Shown here: in pieces, positions 41,795 to 51,346 of the stretch | How the letters are laid out: each line of letters starts with the position of its first letter | Position numbering within the stretch: the first letter of the stretch is position 1 | Assembly (NCBI GenBank): GCA_040002845.1 | Contig: JBDUDR010000001.1 | Location: forward strand, 13,732-77,731 | Direction: 5' to 3' | DNA length: 64,000 nt | Source of the DNA: JBDUDR01 sp040002845 | GTDB lineage: Bacteria > Actinomycetota > Actinomycetes > Propionibacteriales > Nocardioidaceae | Position numbers and translations under genes: made by a program | The notes under the pieces: generated by a model | The model's input: the letters and a program-made list of their open reading frames with translations, nothing else | Databases searched by the model: none | What the model was told of the DNA's origin: nothing

Positions 41795-42699
41795 GCGTGG
41801 GTTCACGTACCGCACAGATCGAGTCCGCGCGGTTGCGCGCGGGTCCGTTGCAAGTGGCTGGAACGGTGCTCAGTATCAAGCGAGTCGGGGACTACCACCA
41901 CCTGACGATGGTCGCGGCTGGGATCGCCGAGCGAACCCAGCCGGGCAGCTTCGTCGCGCTGGCCGTTGGCGGCGCGCACTCCGCGATGTTGCTGAGACGC
42001 GCCTTCTCCATCTATCGAGTGCGCAGCAGCGGGGTCTACGGGGGCACCGTCGAGATCGTGTTCGCCACTTTGGGCAAGGGAACCGAGGCATTGTCCCGGC
42101 TCCGGCCGAACGACCCGATCGACGTGCTCGGCCCGCTCGGGCGCCCCTTCGCCTTACCGAAGCAGGCGGTGCCGTGCGTACTCGTGGGCGGAGGTTACGG
42201 GAGCGCTCCGTTGTTCGGTCTCGCTGAGCGGCTTCGGGACCGGCACTGTCAGGTTCACATGGTGCTGGGCGCCGCGACAGCGAGCCGCCTGTTCGGCGCC
42301 TTGGAGGCCAAGCGGGCCGCTCAGTCTGTGCTGGTGACCACTGAGGACGGCTCGGTCGGGATACGCGGCCGGGTCACGGACGCGTTGCCAGACCTGATCG
42401 ACCGCACCGCCGCGCAGGTGGTCTATTCCTGCGGCCCGATGGGCATGCTGGCGGCTGTGACCGAGGTCGCGCTCGCGCACGGCGCGTGGAGCCAGACGGC
42501 TGTCGAGGAGTCGATGGCCTGTGGTGTCGGAGTCTGCATGACCTGCGTGCTGCCGGTGATCGGGGACGACGGTGTCACGCGAATGGTGCGCTCATGTGTG
42601 GAAGGTCCGGTCTTCCGCGGTGAACGCGTGCGCTGGGACGCCGTTGGGACCGTCCCGGTCGACACCTTGGGTGCGCCCAGGGGAGGCCGGCACGGATGA
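41791..42699 (+). CDS. pyrK: Dihydroorotate dehydrogenase B, electron-transfer subunit
   Basis: 302 residues. The FAD-binding motif is RRAFSIYR, the NAD part has [14 protein letters not shown] and [10 protein letters not shown], and the 2Fe-2S cluster ligands are in [13 protein letters not shown] and a later SC. It carries electrons from PyrD to NAD in the class 1B enzyme. The ATG overlapping the carB stop is used; the in-frame stretch upstream lies inside carB. Confidence 0.92.
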
Positions 42700-43655
42700 C
42701 CATGCTGGAGGCATCTGGCGTCGACCTGACCACGTCCGTGGCCGGGGCCACGCTGCCCAACCCGGTCATGACGGCCTCGGGCTGCGCAGCGTCGGGTCGC
42801 GAACTCCACCAGTTCTTCGATGTGGCCGATCTCGGAGCCGTCGTGACCAAGTCGATCATGCTGGACCCGAGGTCGGGCCGCCCGATCCCCAGAATGGCCG
42901 AGACCCCGTCGGGCATGCTCAACTCGATCGGTCTGCAGGGACCAGGCATCGATGCGTTCTTGGCGACCGACCTGCCATGGCTGCTGCAGCACCGGGCTCG
43001 GCCAGTCGTGTCGATCGCGGGCTCGAGTCTGGGGGAGTACGCCGAGCTTGCACGCCGGGTCGGAAACGACCCGGGAGTGACCGCTGTCGAAGTCAACATA
43101 TCCTGCCCCAATGTCGAGAACAGGGGTCTGGTGTTCGCCTGTGACCCGTATCAGGCAGCCAAGGTCGTTTCCGTGGTGTGTCGAGAGACGCCACGCGGGG
43201 TTCCTGTCCTTGCCAAGCTGTCACCCGATGTCACCAGCATCGTCGACATCGCCTCGTCGGTTATGGAGGCCGGCGCGTCCGGCCTCACCCTCATCAACAC
43301 GCTGCTCGGCCTGGCGATCGACCCCGGCACCATGCGTCCGGTCCTGGCCGGGGTGACAGGCGGACTGTCCGGTCCGGCGATCCGCCCGGTCGCCCTACGC
43401 GCGGTGTGGCAGGTGCATGAGGCGATGCCCGACGTGTCCATCGTGGGGGTTGGCGGGATCCGTACCGGACGTGACGCCTTGGAGTTCATGTTGGCTGGGG
43501 CCTGTGCCGTCCAGGTAGGCACCGTGATCTTCAATGATCCGTCCGCGCCCATCCGCATCGTGCACGAGCTGGCAGACGAGCTCGCCGCGCGAGGCTTCGC
43601 AAAGGCCGCGGACGCTGTCGGGCTCGCCCACCTGGCTCGATCCGGGAGGCCATGA
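42696..43655 (+). CDS. pyrD: Dihydroorotate dehydrogenase B, catalytic subunit
   Basis: 319 residues, FMN TIM barrel. The active-site base is Cys in VEVNISCPNVENRG, which defines class 1 enzymes; class 2 membrane enzymes have Ser. Together with the adjacent pyrK this is a class 1B, NAD-linked enzyme. Further motifs are NPVMTASGCAASG, IGLQGPGIDAF, LAKLSPDVT and GVGGIRTGRDALEFMLAGA. Coupled to pyrK by a 4-base overlap. Confidence 0.94.
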   Translation: MTMLEASGVDLTTSVAGATLPNPVMTASGCAASGRELHQFFDVADLGAVVTKSIMLDPRSGRPIPRMAETPSGMLNSIGLQGPGIDAFLATDLPWLLQHRARPVVSIAGSSLGEYAELARRVGNDPGVTAVEVNISCPNVENRGLVFACDPYQAAKVVSVVCRETPRGVPVLAKLSPDVTSIVDIASSVMEAGASGLTLINTLLGLAIDPGTMRPVLAGVTGGLSGPAIRPVALRAVWQVHEAMPDVSIVGVGGIRTGRDALEFMLAGACAVQVGTVIFNDPSAPIRIVHELADELAARGFAKAADAVGLAHLARSGRP

Positions 43656-43658
43656 GCG

Positions 43659-44507
43659 ATGCAGCCGTTCGGCACGCGTCTACAGCGTGCCATGGCCGAG
43701 CGTGGCCGCTTGTGTGTGGGTCTCGACCCTCATCCGGGGCTGCTGCGCGAGTGGGGCCTCTCCGACGATGCCGCAGGTCTGGAGCGCTTCACCTTGACCA
43801 TGGTGGCTGCGGTGGGCGATGTGGTGGCGGTGCTGAAGCCGCAGTCGGCATTCTTCGAACGCCACGGCTCAGCGGGCATCGCGGTCTTGGAGCGAACCAT
43901 CGTCGCGGCCCGCTCGGCCGGGGCTCTCGTACTCCTCGACGTCAAACGCGGAGACATCGGTTCAACGGCTCAGGCCTACGCCGACGCCTACCTCGATCCA
44001 TCGTCGTCGCTGGCCTCCGACGCCGTGACCGCGAGCCCGTTTCTCGGGATTGGCGCCCTGGATCCCATCATCGACGCGGCGCTGCTGCACCGAGCCGGTG
44101 TGTTCGTGCTGGCGCTCACCTCCAACCTTGAGGGCCGCTCTGTGCAGCAGGCTCGGGCCGCTTCGGGCACAACCGTGGCCGGCGAGATCCTCTCGGCCAT
44201 CGCCGGTCGCAACGCGGCGACCACCTCGCTCGGATCGATCGGCGCCGTGGTCGGCGCAACCATCGGTTCCACCAACGAGAACCTCGAGGTCAACGGGCCA
44301 TTGCTGGTGCCGGGCATCGGCGCGCAGGGCGGAACGCTGGCCGATCTGCCTCGCATCTTCCGCGGGGCCGTCCGCAACGTCCTCCCCTCATCGTCACGTG
44401 CGCTGATGCGGGGCGGACCTAGCACCGCTGCCCTGCGGCAGGCGGTAGCTCAGACCGTGGGAGCGGCGGATTCGCTACTCGGGCGACCGGACTGCCCACA
44501 GGCCTGA
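43659..44507 (+). CDS. pyrF: Orotidine 5'-phosphate decarboxylase (class 2)
   Basis: 282 residues of the longer mycobacterial/myxococcal class. The catalytic motif is LVLLDVKRGDIGSTAQAYA near residue 92. CVGLDPHPGLL and VPGIGAQGG are further family motifs. Last gene of the pyr operon, making UMP. It starts 3 bases after the pyrD stop. Confidence 0.94.
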   Translation: MQPFGTRLQRAMAERGRLCVGLDPHPGLLREWGLSDDAAGLERFTLTMVAAVGDVVAVLKPQSAFFERHGSAGIAVLERTIVAARSAGALVLLDVKRGDIGSTAQAYADAYLDPSSSLASDAVTASPFLGIGALDPIIDAALLHRAGVFVLALTSNLEGRSVQQARAASGTTVAGEILSAIAGRNAATTSLGSIGAVVGATIGSTNENLEVNGPLLVPGIGAQGGTLADLPRIFRGAVRNVLPSSSRALMRGGPSTAALRQAVAQTVGAADSLLGRPDCPQA

Positions 44508-44619
44508 TGCAACGCCACTCAAAGCACCGCTGCCGGATTCGCTGAAAGTCGAGCTCCGATCAGGCATGATGCAGGCGTGCATGCGAGAGTACGCATGGAC
44601 CATGAGAGAGGAAACCCCA

Positions 44620-45150
44620 ATGAAGCGCATGATCGGCGCGTGCGCCGTGGCCGTCCTTACCTTTGGCTCGCTGACCGCCTGCGGCGGCGGCAGCGATAAC
44701 AGCAGCGCCAACGCCAGTGACAGCAGCAGCACGGGCGACAACAGCGGCGGCGGGATCTTCGGCGGTGGCGGCACCGACGACTACTGCTCGGCCATCAAGG
44801 ACGCAAAGGACCAGTTCGGGAGCGTCAACTTCAAGGCAGCCGACCTCGGCGATGCAGTGAACGTGATCCACAACCTTGCTGGGCAGGCTCCGGACAGCGT
44901 CTCCGCCGAATGGGCCACCATTGACGACGCGTTCAGCCAGCTGATCAGCGCCTTGGCCGATGCGGGGCTCGACCCATCAGATCTCGGGGACCCGACCGCC
45001 ATGCAGAGCCTGGCCTCAGACCCGCAAAAGCTGCAGGAGCTCGAGAACATCACAAAGAGCTTCAACAGCAAGGACCTGACCCAGGCGGGTAACAAGATCG
45101 ATGCCGAGGTCAAGGCCGACTGCGGCTTCGCCCTGAGCAGCCCAAACTAG
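44620..45150 (+). CDS. Small secreted lipoprotein, unknown function
   Basis: 176 residues. The signal peptide MKRMIGACAVAVLTFGSLTAC ends in a lipobox LTAC with the lipidated Cys at 21, followed by a long Ser/Asn/Gly linker. The mature domain (DDYCSAIKDAKDQFG ... KADCGFALSSPN) has two cysteines that may pair. It resembles generic actinobacterial cell-envelope lipoproteins; no family assigned. An in-frame ATG at 44566 exists, but the start at 44620 with AGAGAGGAAA upstream gives the signal peptide. Confidence 0.8.
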   Translation: MKRMIGACAVAVLTFGSLTACGGGSDNSSANASDSSSTGDNSGGGIFGGGGTDDYCSAIKDAKDQFGSVNFKAADLGDAVNVIHNLAGQAPDSVSAEWATIDDAFSQLISALADAGLDPSDLGDPTAMQSLASDPQKLQELENITKSFNSKDLTQAGNKIDAEVKADCGFALSSPN

Positions 45151-45164
45151 GGACGAACGCGGCA

Positions 45165-45193
45165 GGCACCGCCGACAAGCACGCCGCGGTGCC
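45165..45193 (+). terminator. Hairpin after the lipoprotein gene
   Basis: GGCACCGC (45165-45172) and GCGGTGCC (45186-45193) form a perfect 8-bp stem with a 13-base loop, starting 14 bases after the stop. There is no T-run. It is probably the 3' end of the lipoprotein transcript. Confidence 0.4.
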
Positions 45194-45259
45194 GGCCGGC
45201 TGACACGCCATTGGCCCGGCACGGCGCCGAATGGGATTCCCCCTGTGTTCGCGAATGCT

Positions 45260-45289
45260 TTGACCTGTGAGCCGAAGGCTCGCTAAGTT
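45260..45289 (+). promoter_or_regulatory. Candidate mihF promoter with inverted repeat in the spacer
   Basis: TTGACC (45260-45265) and TAAGTT (45284-45289) are spaced by 18 bases, a fair sigma-70-type promoter. The start would be near 45296, about 40 bases before mihF. GAGCC-GAA-GGCTC (45269-45281) lies between the two boxes and could be an operator. Confidence 0.45.
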
Positions 45290-45337
45290 CGCAATGCATC
45301 CTGTTTCCCTTCGCCGTCGATCCCGAGGTGACCCAAC

Positions 45338-45658
45338 GTGGCAGTTCCGCAACTGACACCGCAGCAGCGTCAGGCAGCACTCGAGAAGGCTGCCGCGGCC
45401 AGGCGTCAGCGTGCCGAGGTGAAGAACCGCCTGAAGCACTCGGGGACCTCGCTCAGCGACGTGCTCGAGATGGGCACCTCCAACGAGGTGATCGGCAAGA
45501 TGAAGGTGCTCGACCTGCTGCAGTCGATGCCGGGTCTGGGCAAGGTCCGGGCCAGGCAGTTGATGAACAAGATCGGCATCTCCGAGACCCGTCGGGTGCG
45601 CGGGTTGGGCAACAAGCAGGTAGCCGCCCTCCAGGCAGAGTTCGAAGCTCGCGGATGA
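45338..45658 (+). CDS. mihF: Actinobacterial integration host factor (mIHF)
   Basis: 106 residues with a GTG start. The H2TH-type DNA-binding domain is [21 protein letters not shown] followed by [18 protein letters not shown]; the N-terminal helix [23 protein letters not shown] is typical. It is a nucleoid protein that compacts DNA and, in mycobacteria, supports phage integration. The position upstream of gmk is conserved. The stop overlaps gmk by 4 bases. Confidence 0.94.
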   Translation: MAVPQLTPQQRQAALEKAAAARRQRAEVKNRLKHSGTSLSDVLEMGTSNEVIGKMKVLDLLQSMPGLGKVRARQLMNKIGISETRRVRGLGNKQVAALQAEFEARG

Positions 45659-46224
45659 CCCAACCCGCGGGGACGGCACTCCTTACGGTGCTGTCGGGCC
45701 CCAGCGGGGTTGGCAAGTCCACGGTGGTGACCGAGCTGCGCCGGAACCATCCGGAGGTCTGGGTCTCCGTGTCGGCCACCACCAGATTTCCGCGGCCCGG
45801 TGAGATCGACGGCAAGCACTACTACTTCGTGAGCCCGGCGGACTTCGACAAGCTCGTTGCGGACGGCGCTTTCCTCGAGTGGGCCGAGTTCGCGGGCAAC
45901 CGGTACGGGACACCGCGGGACCCGGTCCTGAACCAGCTGGCCGACGGCGTCCCCGTACTGCTCGAAATAGACCTGCAAGGTGCACGAAGCGTGCGCGAGT
46001 CGATGCCTGACGCGCAGCTCGTCTTCTTGCGACCGCCGACGTGGGATGAACTGGTCAAACGGCTAACCAGGCGTGGCACCGAGGATGACGAGGTGATCGA
46101 GCGGCGGCTGGCCGTTGCGCGCGAAGAGCTGGCCCACGAACCGGAGTTCGACCACACGCTGACCAATACGGATGTGCGCGCGGTTTGCGCTGAGTTGGTA
46201 GCCTTGATGATTCCCAGCACCTGA
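45655..46224 (+). CDS. gmk: Guanylate kinase
   Basis: 189 residues. P-loop [14 protein letters not shown]-binding [32 protein letters not shown]. It phosphorylates GMP to GDP. The ATG overlapping the mihF stop is chosen; the frame upstream lies inside mihF. Confidence 0.95.
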   Translation: MTQPAGTALLTVLSGPSGVGKSTVVTELRRNHPEVWVSVSATTRFPRPGEIDGKHYYFVSPADFDKLVADGAFLEWAEFAGNRYGTPRDPVLNQLADGVPVLLEIDLQGARSVRESMPDAQLVFLRPPTWDELVKRLTRRGTEDDEVIERRLAVAREELAHEPEFDHTLTNTDVRAVCAELVALMIPST

Positions 46225-46308
46225 TCGAGCGGGTGGCAGTCTGTCCGCCGGCCGCGCGTCATGCTGGTCGTCTGCTGTTTTCCGATCCGATCTTGTGAGG
46301 CCTAGCGC

Positions 46309-46608
46309 GTGTCCGGCTCCCAGCCTGTTGCCGAGGGCATTACCAACCCGCCCATCGACGAGTTGCTCGAAAAGACCGACTCCAAGTACAAACTCGTTCT
46401 CTACAGCGCCAAGCGCGCTCGCCAAATCAACGCCTACTACTCTCAGCTGGGCGAAGGCCTGCTCGAGTACGTCGGCCCGTTGGTGGAGACCCACGTACAG
46501 GAGAAGCCGCTGTCGATCGCGCTTCGGGAGATCAACGCCGACCTGTTGACCTGCGAGGACATCGACCCAGACGCCGAGCCGGATGCCGCGGACTCACCGC
46601 AGCTGTGA
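46309..46608 (+). CDS. rpoZ: RNA polymerase omega subunit
   Basis: 99 residues with a GTG start. The core helices [26 protein letters not shown] contain the conserved SKY and AKRARQI motifs, then [14 protein letters not shown]. The extra [17 protein letters not shown] segment is normal for actinobacteria. Its place between gmk and coaBC is conserved. Confidence 0.94.
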   Translation: MSGSQPVAEGITNPPIDELLEKTDSKYKLVLYSAKRARQINAYYSQLGEGLLEYVGPLVETHVQEKPLSIALREINADLLTCEDIDPDAEPDAADSPQL

Positions 46609-46650
46609 CCACGGCCCAGCGGTTGCCGAGACGCTGAGACACTGGCTGAC

Positions 46651-47892
46651 ATGGATCAGTCACAGACCGTGGACGCGCCTCGCCCGAAGGTGATCCTGGG
46701 GGTGGGTGGCGGCATCGCCGCCTACAAGGCGTGCGAGCTGCTGCGCCGCCTCACCGAGTCCGGGCACGACGTGCGGGTGATCCCTACGGCGGCCGCACTG
46801 CGGTTCGTCGGCGAGGCGAGCTGGGCGGCGCTGTCCGGAAACCCCGTGTCCGACCAGGTGTGGGCCGACGCGCACGAGGTGCCGCATGTGCGTCTGGGAC
46901 AGACCGCCGGCCTGGTGGTCGTGGCCCCGGCGACCGCCGACCTGCTGGCGAAGGCGGCTCACGGCCTGGCTGACGATCTGCTGACCAGCACGCTGCTGAC
47001 TGCGCGTTGCCCGGTGATGTACGCGCCGGCGATGCACTCGGAGATGTGGGAACACCCTGCGACACAGGACAACGTTGCGATCTTGCGCGAACGAGGCGCC
47101 ATCGTGCTCGAGCCCGCTACGGGCCGCCTCACTGGTGCCGATACGGGTCCGGGTCGACTGCCCGAACCTGCCGAGATCTTCGCCTCCGCGCGCCAGCTGC
47201 TGACCCGCGGCTCCGTCCACCCCGACCTGGTCGGTCGGCGGGTGGTTGTCACGGCGGGTGGTACGCGTGAGTTCCTTGATCCCGTGCGGTTCCTTGCGAA
47301 CCGCTCGTCGGGGCGACAGGGGTTCGCGCTGGCCCGCGCCGCCCTGGCCCGCGGCGCCGAGGTGACGCTGATCGCGGCTAATGCCTCGATGCCGGATCCG
47401 GCGGGGGTCAAGGTGCTCCACGTCGAGACGACCAGCCAGCTCCAGGACGCGGTCAACGGGGCCGTCACCGATGCCGACGCGTTGGTGATGGCGGCTGCGC
47501 CGGCCGACTTCAGGCCCCGCTCGTCGGCGGACTTCAAGATCAAGAAGCCCACCGATGGATCCGCACCCGTGATCGAGCTGACCCAGAACCCAGACATCCT
47601 CAAGGCCATTTCGCAGCAGCGGCCGAACGGCCACATCGTGGTGGTCGGTTTCGCCGCGGAGACCGGCGACGATACCGGCAGTGTGCTCGATCATGGCCGG
47701 GAGAAGCTCGGCCGCAAGGGCTGTGACCTGCTGGTGGTCAACGACGTCAGCGGCGGAGCAGTGTTCGGGGCAGACAACAACGCGGCGGTCATCCTCGCCG
47801 CCGACGGAACGGCGACCGACGTACCTCTGGGCAGCAAGGACGCCCTGTCGCACACCGTCTGGGATCTGGTGGCGGCGCGCTGGGCGACCTGA
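46651..47892 (+). CDS. coaBC: Bifunctional PPC decarboxylase / phosphopantothenate--cysteine ligase
   Basis: 413 residues. The CoaC flavodoxin-like half contains GVGGGIAAYKACELLRRL, the PATADLLAKAAHGLADDLL substrate region and PAMHSEMWEHPA. The CoaB half begins near residue 185 (GRRVVVTAGGTREFLDPVRFLANRSSGRQG) and includes AAAPADFRP and the dimer loop KIKK. It makes 4'-phosphopantetheine for CoA. Confidence 0.95.
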   Translation: MDQSQTVDAPRPKVILGVGGGIAAYKACELLRRLTESGHDVRVIPTAAALRFVGEASWAALSGNPVSDQVWADAHEVPHVRLGQTAGLVVVAPATADLLAKAAHGLADDLLTSTLLTARCPVMYAPAMHSEMWEHPATQDNVAILRERGAIVLEPATGRLTGADTGPGRLPEPAEIFASARQLLTRGSVHPDLVGRRVVVTAGGTREFLDPVRFLANRSSGRQGFALARAALARGAEVTLIAANASMPDPAGVKVLHVETTSQLQDAVNGAVTDADALVMAAAPADFRPRSSADFKIKKPTDGSAPVIELTQNPDILKAISQQRPNGHIVVVGFAAETGDDTGSVLDHGREKLGRKGCDLLVVNDVSGGAVFGADNNAAVILAADGTATDVPLGSKDALSHTVWDLVAARWAT

Positions 47893-47902
47893 TCCCAGCT
47901 GT

Positions 47903-47918
47903 CCGCGCGCTAACGCGG
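47903..47918 (+). terminator. Hairpin after coaBC
   Basis: CCGCG (47903-47907) pairs with CGCGG (47914-47918) around a 6-base loop. An outer CTGATC (47889-47894) and GATCAG (47928-47933) can close a larger stem. A likely 3' end for the coaBC transcript before metK. Confidence 0.35.
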
Positions 47919-47988
47919 GTGCCTGTCCGATCAGACCGTTAGGCTGGTCCGCACGAGCGGCACTACCCCGTCTTTCTTGGAGGCTGTC

Positions 47989-49182
47989 TTGGCGCGCCGA
48001 CTTTTCACCTCTGAGTCCGTCACCGAAGGCCATCCCGACAAGATCGCCGACCAGATCAGCGACGCGGTGCTCGATGCGTTGATCAAGGACGACCCCACGA
48101 GCCGGGTAGCCGTCGAGACCCTCATCACGACGGGGCTGGTGGTGGTGGCCGGCGAGGTTCGCACCGAGGCATACGCCGACATCGCCTCGATCGTGCGTGA
48201 ACGCATCATCGACATCGGCTACGACAGCTCATTGAAGGGCTTCGACGGCCGCTCCTGCGGCGTGCAGGTGTCGATCGGCTCGCAGTCGGTTGACATCGCC
48301 GCCGGGGTCGAGAACGCCCATGAGGAGCGCAGCGGAGGGTCCGTCGACGAGCTCGACAGACAGGGTGCAGGCGATCAGGGGTTGATGTTCGGCTACGCCT
48401 GCGACGAGACACCGGAGCTGATGCCGCTGCCGATCACGATTGCGCAGCGGCTCGCTCAGCGACTGTCCGAGGTTCGCAAGGGGGGCACGATGCCCTACCT
48501 GCGTCCCGACGGCAAGACGCAGGTCACCATCGAGTACGACGGCGACGTCGCCGTTCGTGTCGACACCGTGGTGGTCTCGAGTCAGCATGCCGCCGACATC
48601 GACCTCGAGCACCTGCTGACACCCGATGTCCGCAAGCACGTGGTCGAAGCGGTGCTCGAGAAGTTCGACCTCGACCACAGCGACTACAGGCTGTTGGTCA
48701 ACCCGACCGGGAGGTTCGAGATCGGTGGCCCGATGGGGGACGCCGGACTGACCGGTCGCAAGATCATCATCGACACCTACGGTGGCATGGCCAGGCACGG
48801 GGGTGGCGCCTTCAGCGGCAAGGACCCCTCCAAGGTCGACAGGTCCGGCGCCTACGCAATGCGCTGGGTGGCCAAGAACGTCGTGGCTGCCGGGCTGGCG
48901 CGCCGGTGCGAGGTCCAGGTCGCGTACGCGATCGGGAAGGCGCAACCGGTCGGCTTCTATGTGGAGTGCTTCGGCACCGAGGTTGTCTCGGTGGAGTCGA
49001 TCACCGATGCGGTGCTCGCGGTGTTCGACCTGCGGCCGGCCGCCATCATCCGTGACCTCGATCTGTTGAGACCCATCTATGCCCAGACCGCGGCCTACGG
49101 TCACTTCGGTCGCGAGCTGCCCGACTTCACCTGGGAACGGACCGACAAGGTTGACGCGCTACGGGCCGCGACCGGCCTGTAA
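47989..49182 (+). CDS. metK: S-adenosylmethionine synthase
   Basis: 397 residues. The N-terminus [47 protein letters not shown] and the [20 protein letters not shown] phosphate loop are diagnostic. The TTG at 47989 is preferred to the in-frame TTG at 47977 because GGAGG (47979-47983) sits 5 bases upstream and the protein then starts in the usual way. No SAM riboswitch is seen upstream. Confidence 0.94.
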   Translation: MARRLFTSESVTEGHPDKIADQISDAVLDALIKDDPTSRVAVETLITTGLVVVAGEVRTEAYADIASIVRERIIDIGYDSSLKGFDGRSCGVQVSIGSQSVDIAAGVENAHEERSGGSVDELDRQGAGDQGLMFGYACDETPELMPLPITIAQRLAQRLSEVRKGGTMPYLRPDGKTQVTIEYDGDVAVRVDTVVVSSQHAADIDLEHLLTPDVRKHVVEAVLEKFDLDHSDYRLLVNPTGRFEIGGPMGDAGLTGRKIIIDTYGGMARHGGGAFSGKDPSKVDRSGAYAMRWVAKNVVAAGLARRCEVQVAYAIGKAQPVGFYVECFGTEVVSVESITDAVLAVFDLRPAAIIRDLDLLRPIYAQTAAYGHFGRELPDFTWERTDKVDALRAATGL

Positions 49183-49248
49183 CCCGGCGCAGGTAGCCCG
49201 CTGTGGATGGCGCCTGCGGAGGTGGGTGGAGCATGCTAGGCATACGCC

Positions 49249-51285
49249 ATGACGGGCGCCGGTGACCAGCAGGAGCAGCTGACGCTGGTTCGTGCCCGGG
49301 TCCGCAAGACCGTCGCGTCGTTCCAACCCGCCGCCGAGCTGCCCATCGCCAGGGTCGCTGTAGACATCCCGCTCGCCCACCTCGACCGGTCGTTCGACTA
49401 CCTGGTGTCAACGTCGCTCGACGAGGTTGCTCAGCCAGGGGTCAGGGTCAAGGTGCGCTTCGCCGGCAAAGAGCGGTCAGGTTTCTTGCTCGAGCGGGTC
49501 GCCAGCACAAATCACGAGGGTCAGCTCGCAGCACTGCGCCGGGTCGTGTCACCGGAGGTCGTGCTCCGGCCAACCATCGCAGAACTGGCTCGGCTGGTCG
49601 CTGACCGCTATGCGGGGACCCGGGCAGACGTCCTGCGGCTCGCCATTCCGCCTCGGCACGCCCGGGTGGAGTCCGAGTCGACGGGGCAGTCGCTGCCGCC
49701 GCTCGGCGAGCTGAGCAGCGCGACGGTCGCCGGCTGGGCCGACTACCGTGCCGGCCGGGCCTTCATCACACGCCTGAGCCGTGGGGAGGCCCCACGCGGC
49801 GTGTGGTCGGCATTGCCGGCCACGGACTGGCCGATGGCTCTCGCCCATGCGGCGCAGGCTGCCCGGGCCTCGGGACGGGGGGTGATCCTGTGCGTGCCTG
49901 ACAAGCGCGACATCGCGCGGGCCGACGCCGCCCTCTCGGAGGTTCTCGGGCCAGACCGGCATGTCACCTTGAGTGCAGATCTGGGTCCGGCCGCCCGGTA
50001 CCGTGCGTTCCTGGCCATCGCCCGCGGCCGCGTCCAGGTGGTGGTCGGCAATCGCGCCGCCGTGTTTGCTCCCGTCCACCGCCTTGGGTTGCTCGCGATC
50101 TGGGACGACGGTGATGACCTGTTCGCTGAGCCGCGGGCGCCATACCCGCACACGCGCGAGGTGATGGAGCTGCGGGCCGACCAGTCCGCGGCCGCCATGC
50201 TGATAGCCGCCCATGCCCGCACGACCGAGGCTCAGCTGCTGCTTGACAGCGGATGGGCGCAGCCGCTGACCGCCGACCGTGTTCTGCTGCGGGCGCGCAC
50301 GCCCCTTGTCCAGGTCACGGGCGACGTCGACACCGACTTGGCCCGCGACCCTGGGGCCCGGTCGGCGCGTCTGCCGAGTCGGGCCTTCGAGGCGATCAGG
50401 TCAGCGATCGCAGGTGGCCCGGTGCTCGTCTCGACGCCGCGCGGCGGTTACCTACCCGGGCTTGCCTGCAAGCGCTGCCGTCGACCCGCCGCCTGTTCGC
50501 GTTGCACCGGCCCGCTGGCGGTGGACAGCGCCTCCGGTGGGATCAGCTGCCGGTGGTGCGATGCGAGCGGCGCCGTGTTCCGCTGTCGCCACTGTGGTGG
50601 GGAGACGCTATGGGCTCCGGTGGTGGGCACGCGGCGCACCGCCGAGGAGCTGGGCAGGGCCTTCCCGAAAGTTCTGGTTCGCACCTCAGACGGGGATCAC
50701 GTCATCGACAGCGTTCCTGGCGAGCCCTGCCTGGTCGTTGCCACGCCAGGGGCGGAACCCGAAGCGGAGGGCGGCTTTGGCGCGGCGTTGATCCTCGACA
50801 CCTGGATGACGCTCGCCCGCCCGAACCTGCGGACCTCCGAAGAAGCGGTCCGGCGCTGGCTCAACGTCGCGGCCCGGGTTCGGCCTGCCTCTCGAGGTGG
50901 CCACGTCCTGTTGGTCGGCGACTCGTCGGCGCCAACCCTGCAGGCCGTGGTCCGCTGGGACCCGGAAGGCTTTGCCGCTCGAGAGCTCGCCGAACGCTCC
51001 GCGGCCGGACTCCCGCCAGCCGCGCTGATGGCCACGGTCAGCGGGATCCCGAATGCGGTGACCGCATTTCTCGAGGTGATGGACCTGCCAGCCGAGGCTG
51101 AGGTGCTCGGACCCGTTCCGGTGCCTTCCCCGGGGTCTGACGAGGAGCTGGTTCGGGCGGTGATCCGCAGCTCCAGAGAAGACGGTCCAAGCCTGGTCGC
51201 TGCCCTGTCGACGGCCCAGTCGATGCGCAGTGCGCGCAAACTCGAGGCCGTCCGGGTGCAGGTCGACCCATACGACATTGGCTGA
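49249..51285 (+). CDS. priA: PriA-like primosomal protein with degenerate helicase motifs
   Basis: 678 residues. The N-terminal 3'-DNA-binding domain (VAVDIPLAHLDRSFDYLV ... GVRVKVRFAGKERSGFLLE) and the zinc-binding cysteines (CKRCRRPAACSRC ... CRWC ... CRHCGG) are kept. In place of the Walker A GTTGSGKTEVY-type loop stands GVWSALPATDWPMALAHAA, and the DEEH box is WDDGDDLF. It is therefore unlikely to hydrolyse ATP, as known for actinobacterial PriA annotated as a probable replication restart protein. metK-priA-def-fmt is the usual order. Confidence 0.92.
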   Translation: MTGAGDQQEQLTLVRARVRKTVASFQPAAELPIARVAVDIPLAHLDRSFDYLVSTSLDEVAQPGVRVKVRFAGKERSGFLLERVASTNHEGQLAALRRVVSPEVVLRPTIAELARLVADRYAGTRADVLRLAIPPRHARVESESTGQSLPPLGELSSATVAGWADYRAGRAFITRLSRGEAPRGVWSALPATDWPMALAHAAQAARASGRGVILCVPDKRDIARADAALSEVLGPDRHVTLSADLGPAARYRAFLAIARGRVQVVVGNRAAVFAPVHRLGLLAIWDDGDDLFAEPRAPYPHTREVMELRADQSAAAMLIAAHARTTEAQLLLDSGWAQPLTADRVLLRARTPLVQVTGDVDTDLARDPGARSARLPSRAFEAIRSAIAGGPVLVSTPRGGYLPGLACKRCRRPAACSRCTGPLAVDSASGGISCRWCDASGAVFRCRHCGGETLWAPVVGTRRTAEELGRAFPKVLVRTSDGDHVIDSVPGEPCLVVATPGAEPEAEGGFGAALILDTWMTLARPNLRTSEEAVRRWLNVAARVRPASRGGHVLLVGDSSAPTLQAVVRWDPEGFAARELAERSAAGLPPAALMATVSGIPNAVTAFLEVMDLPAEAEVLGPVPVPSPGSDEELVRAVIRSSREDGPSLVAALSTAQSMRSARKLEAVRVQVDPYDIG

Positions 51286-51295
51286 TCGCACGCTA

Positions 51296-51317
51296 CGCCG
51301 ACATAGAATGTTCGGCG
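51296..51317 (+). promoter_or_regulatory. Candidate def operon promoter -10 within an inverted repeat
   Basis: TAGAAT (51304-51309) resembles a -10 element and is enclosed by CGCCGA (51296-51301) and TCGGCG (51312-51317). A TTGGCT box at 51278 is 20 bases away, longer than usual. The repeat could bind a regulator. Evidence is weak. Confidence 0.3.
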
Positions 51318-51346
51318 TTCGCGCCACCCCCATCAGGAGCAACCGT

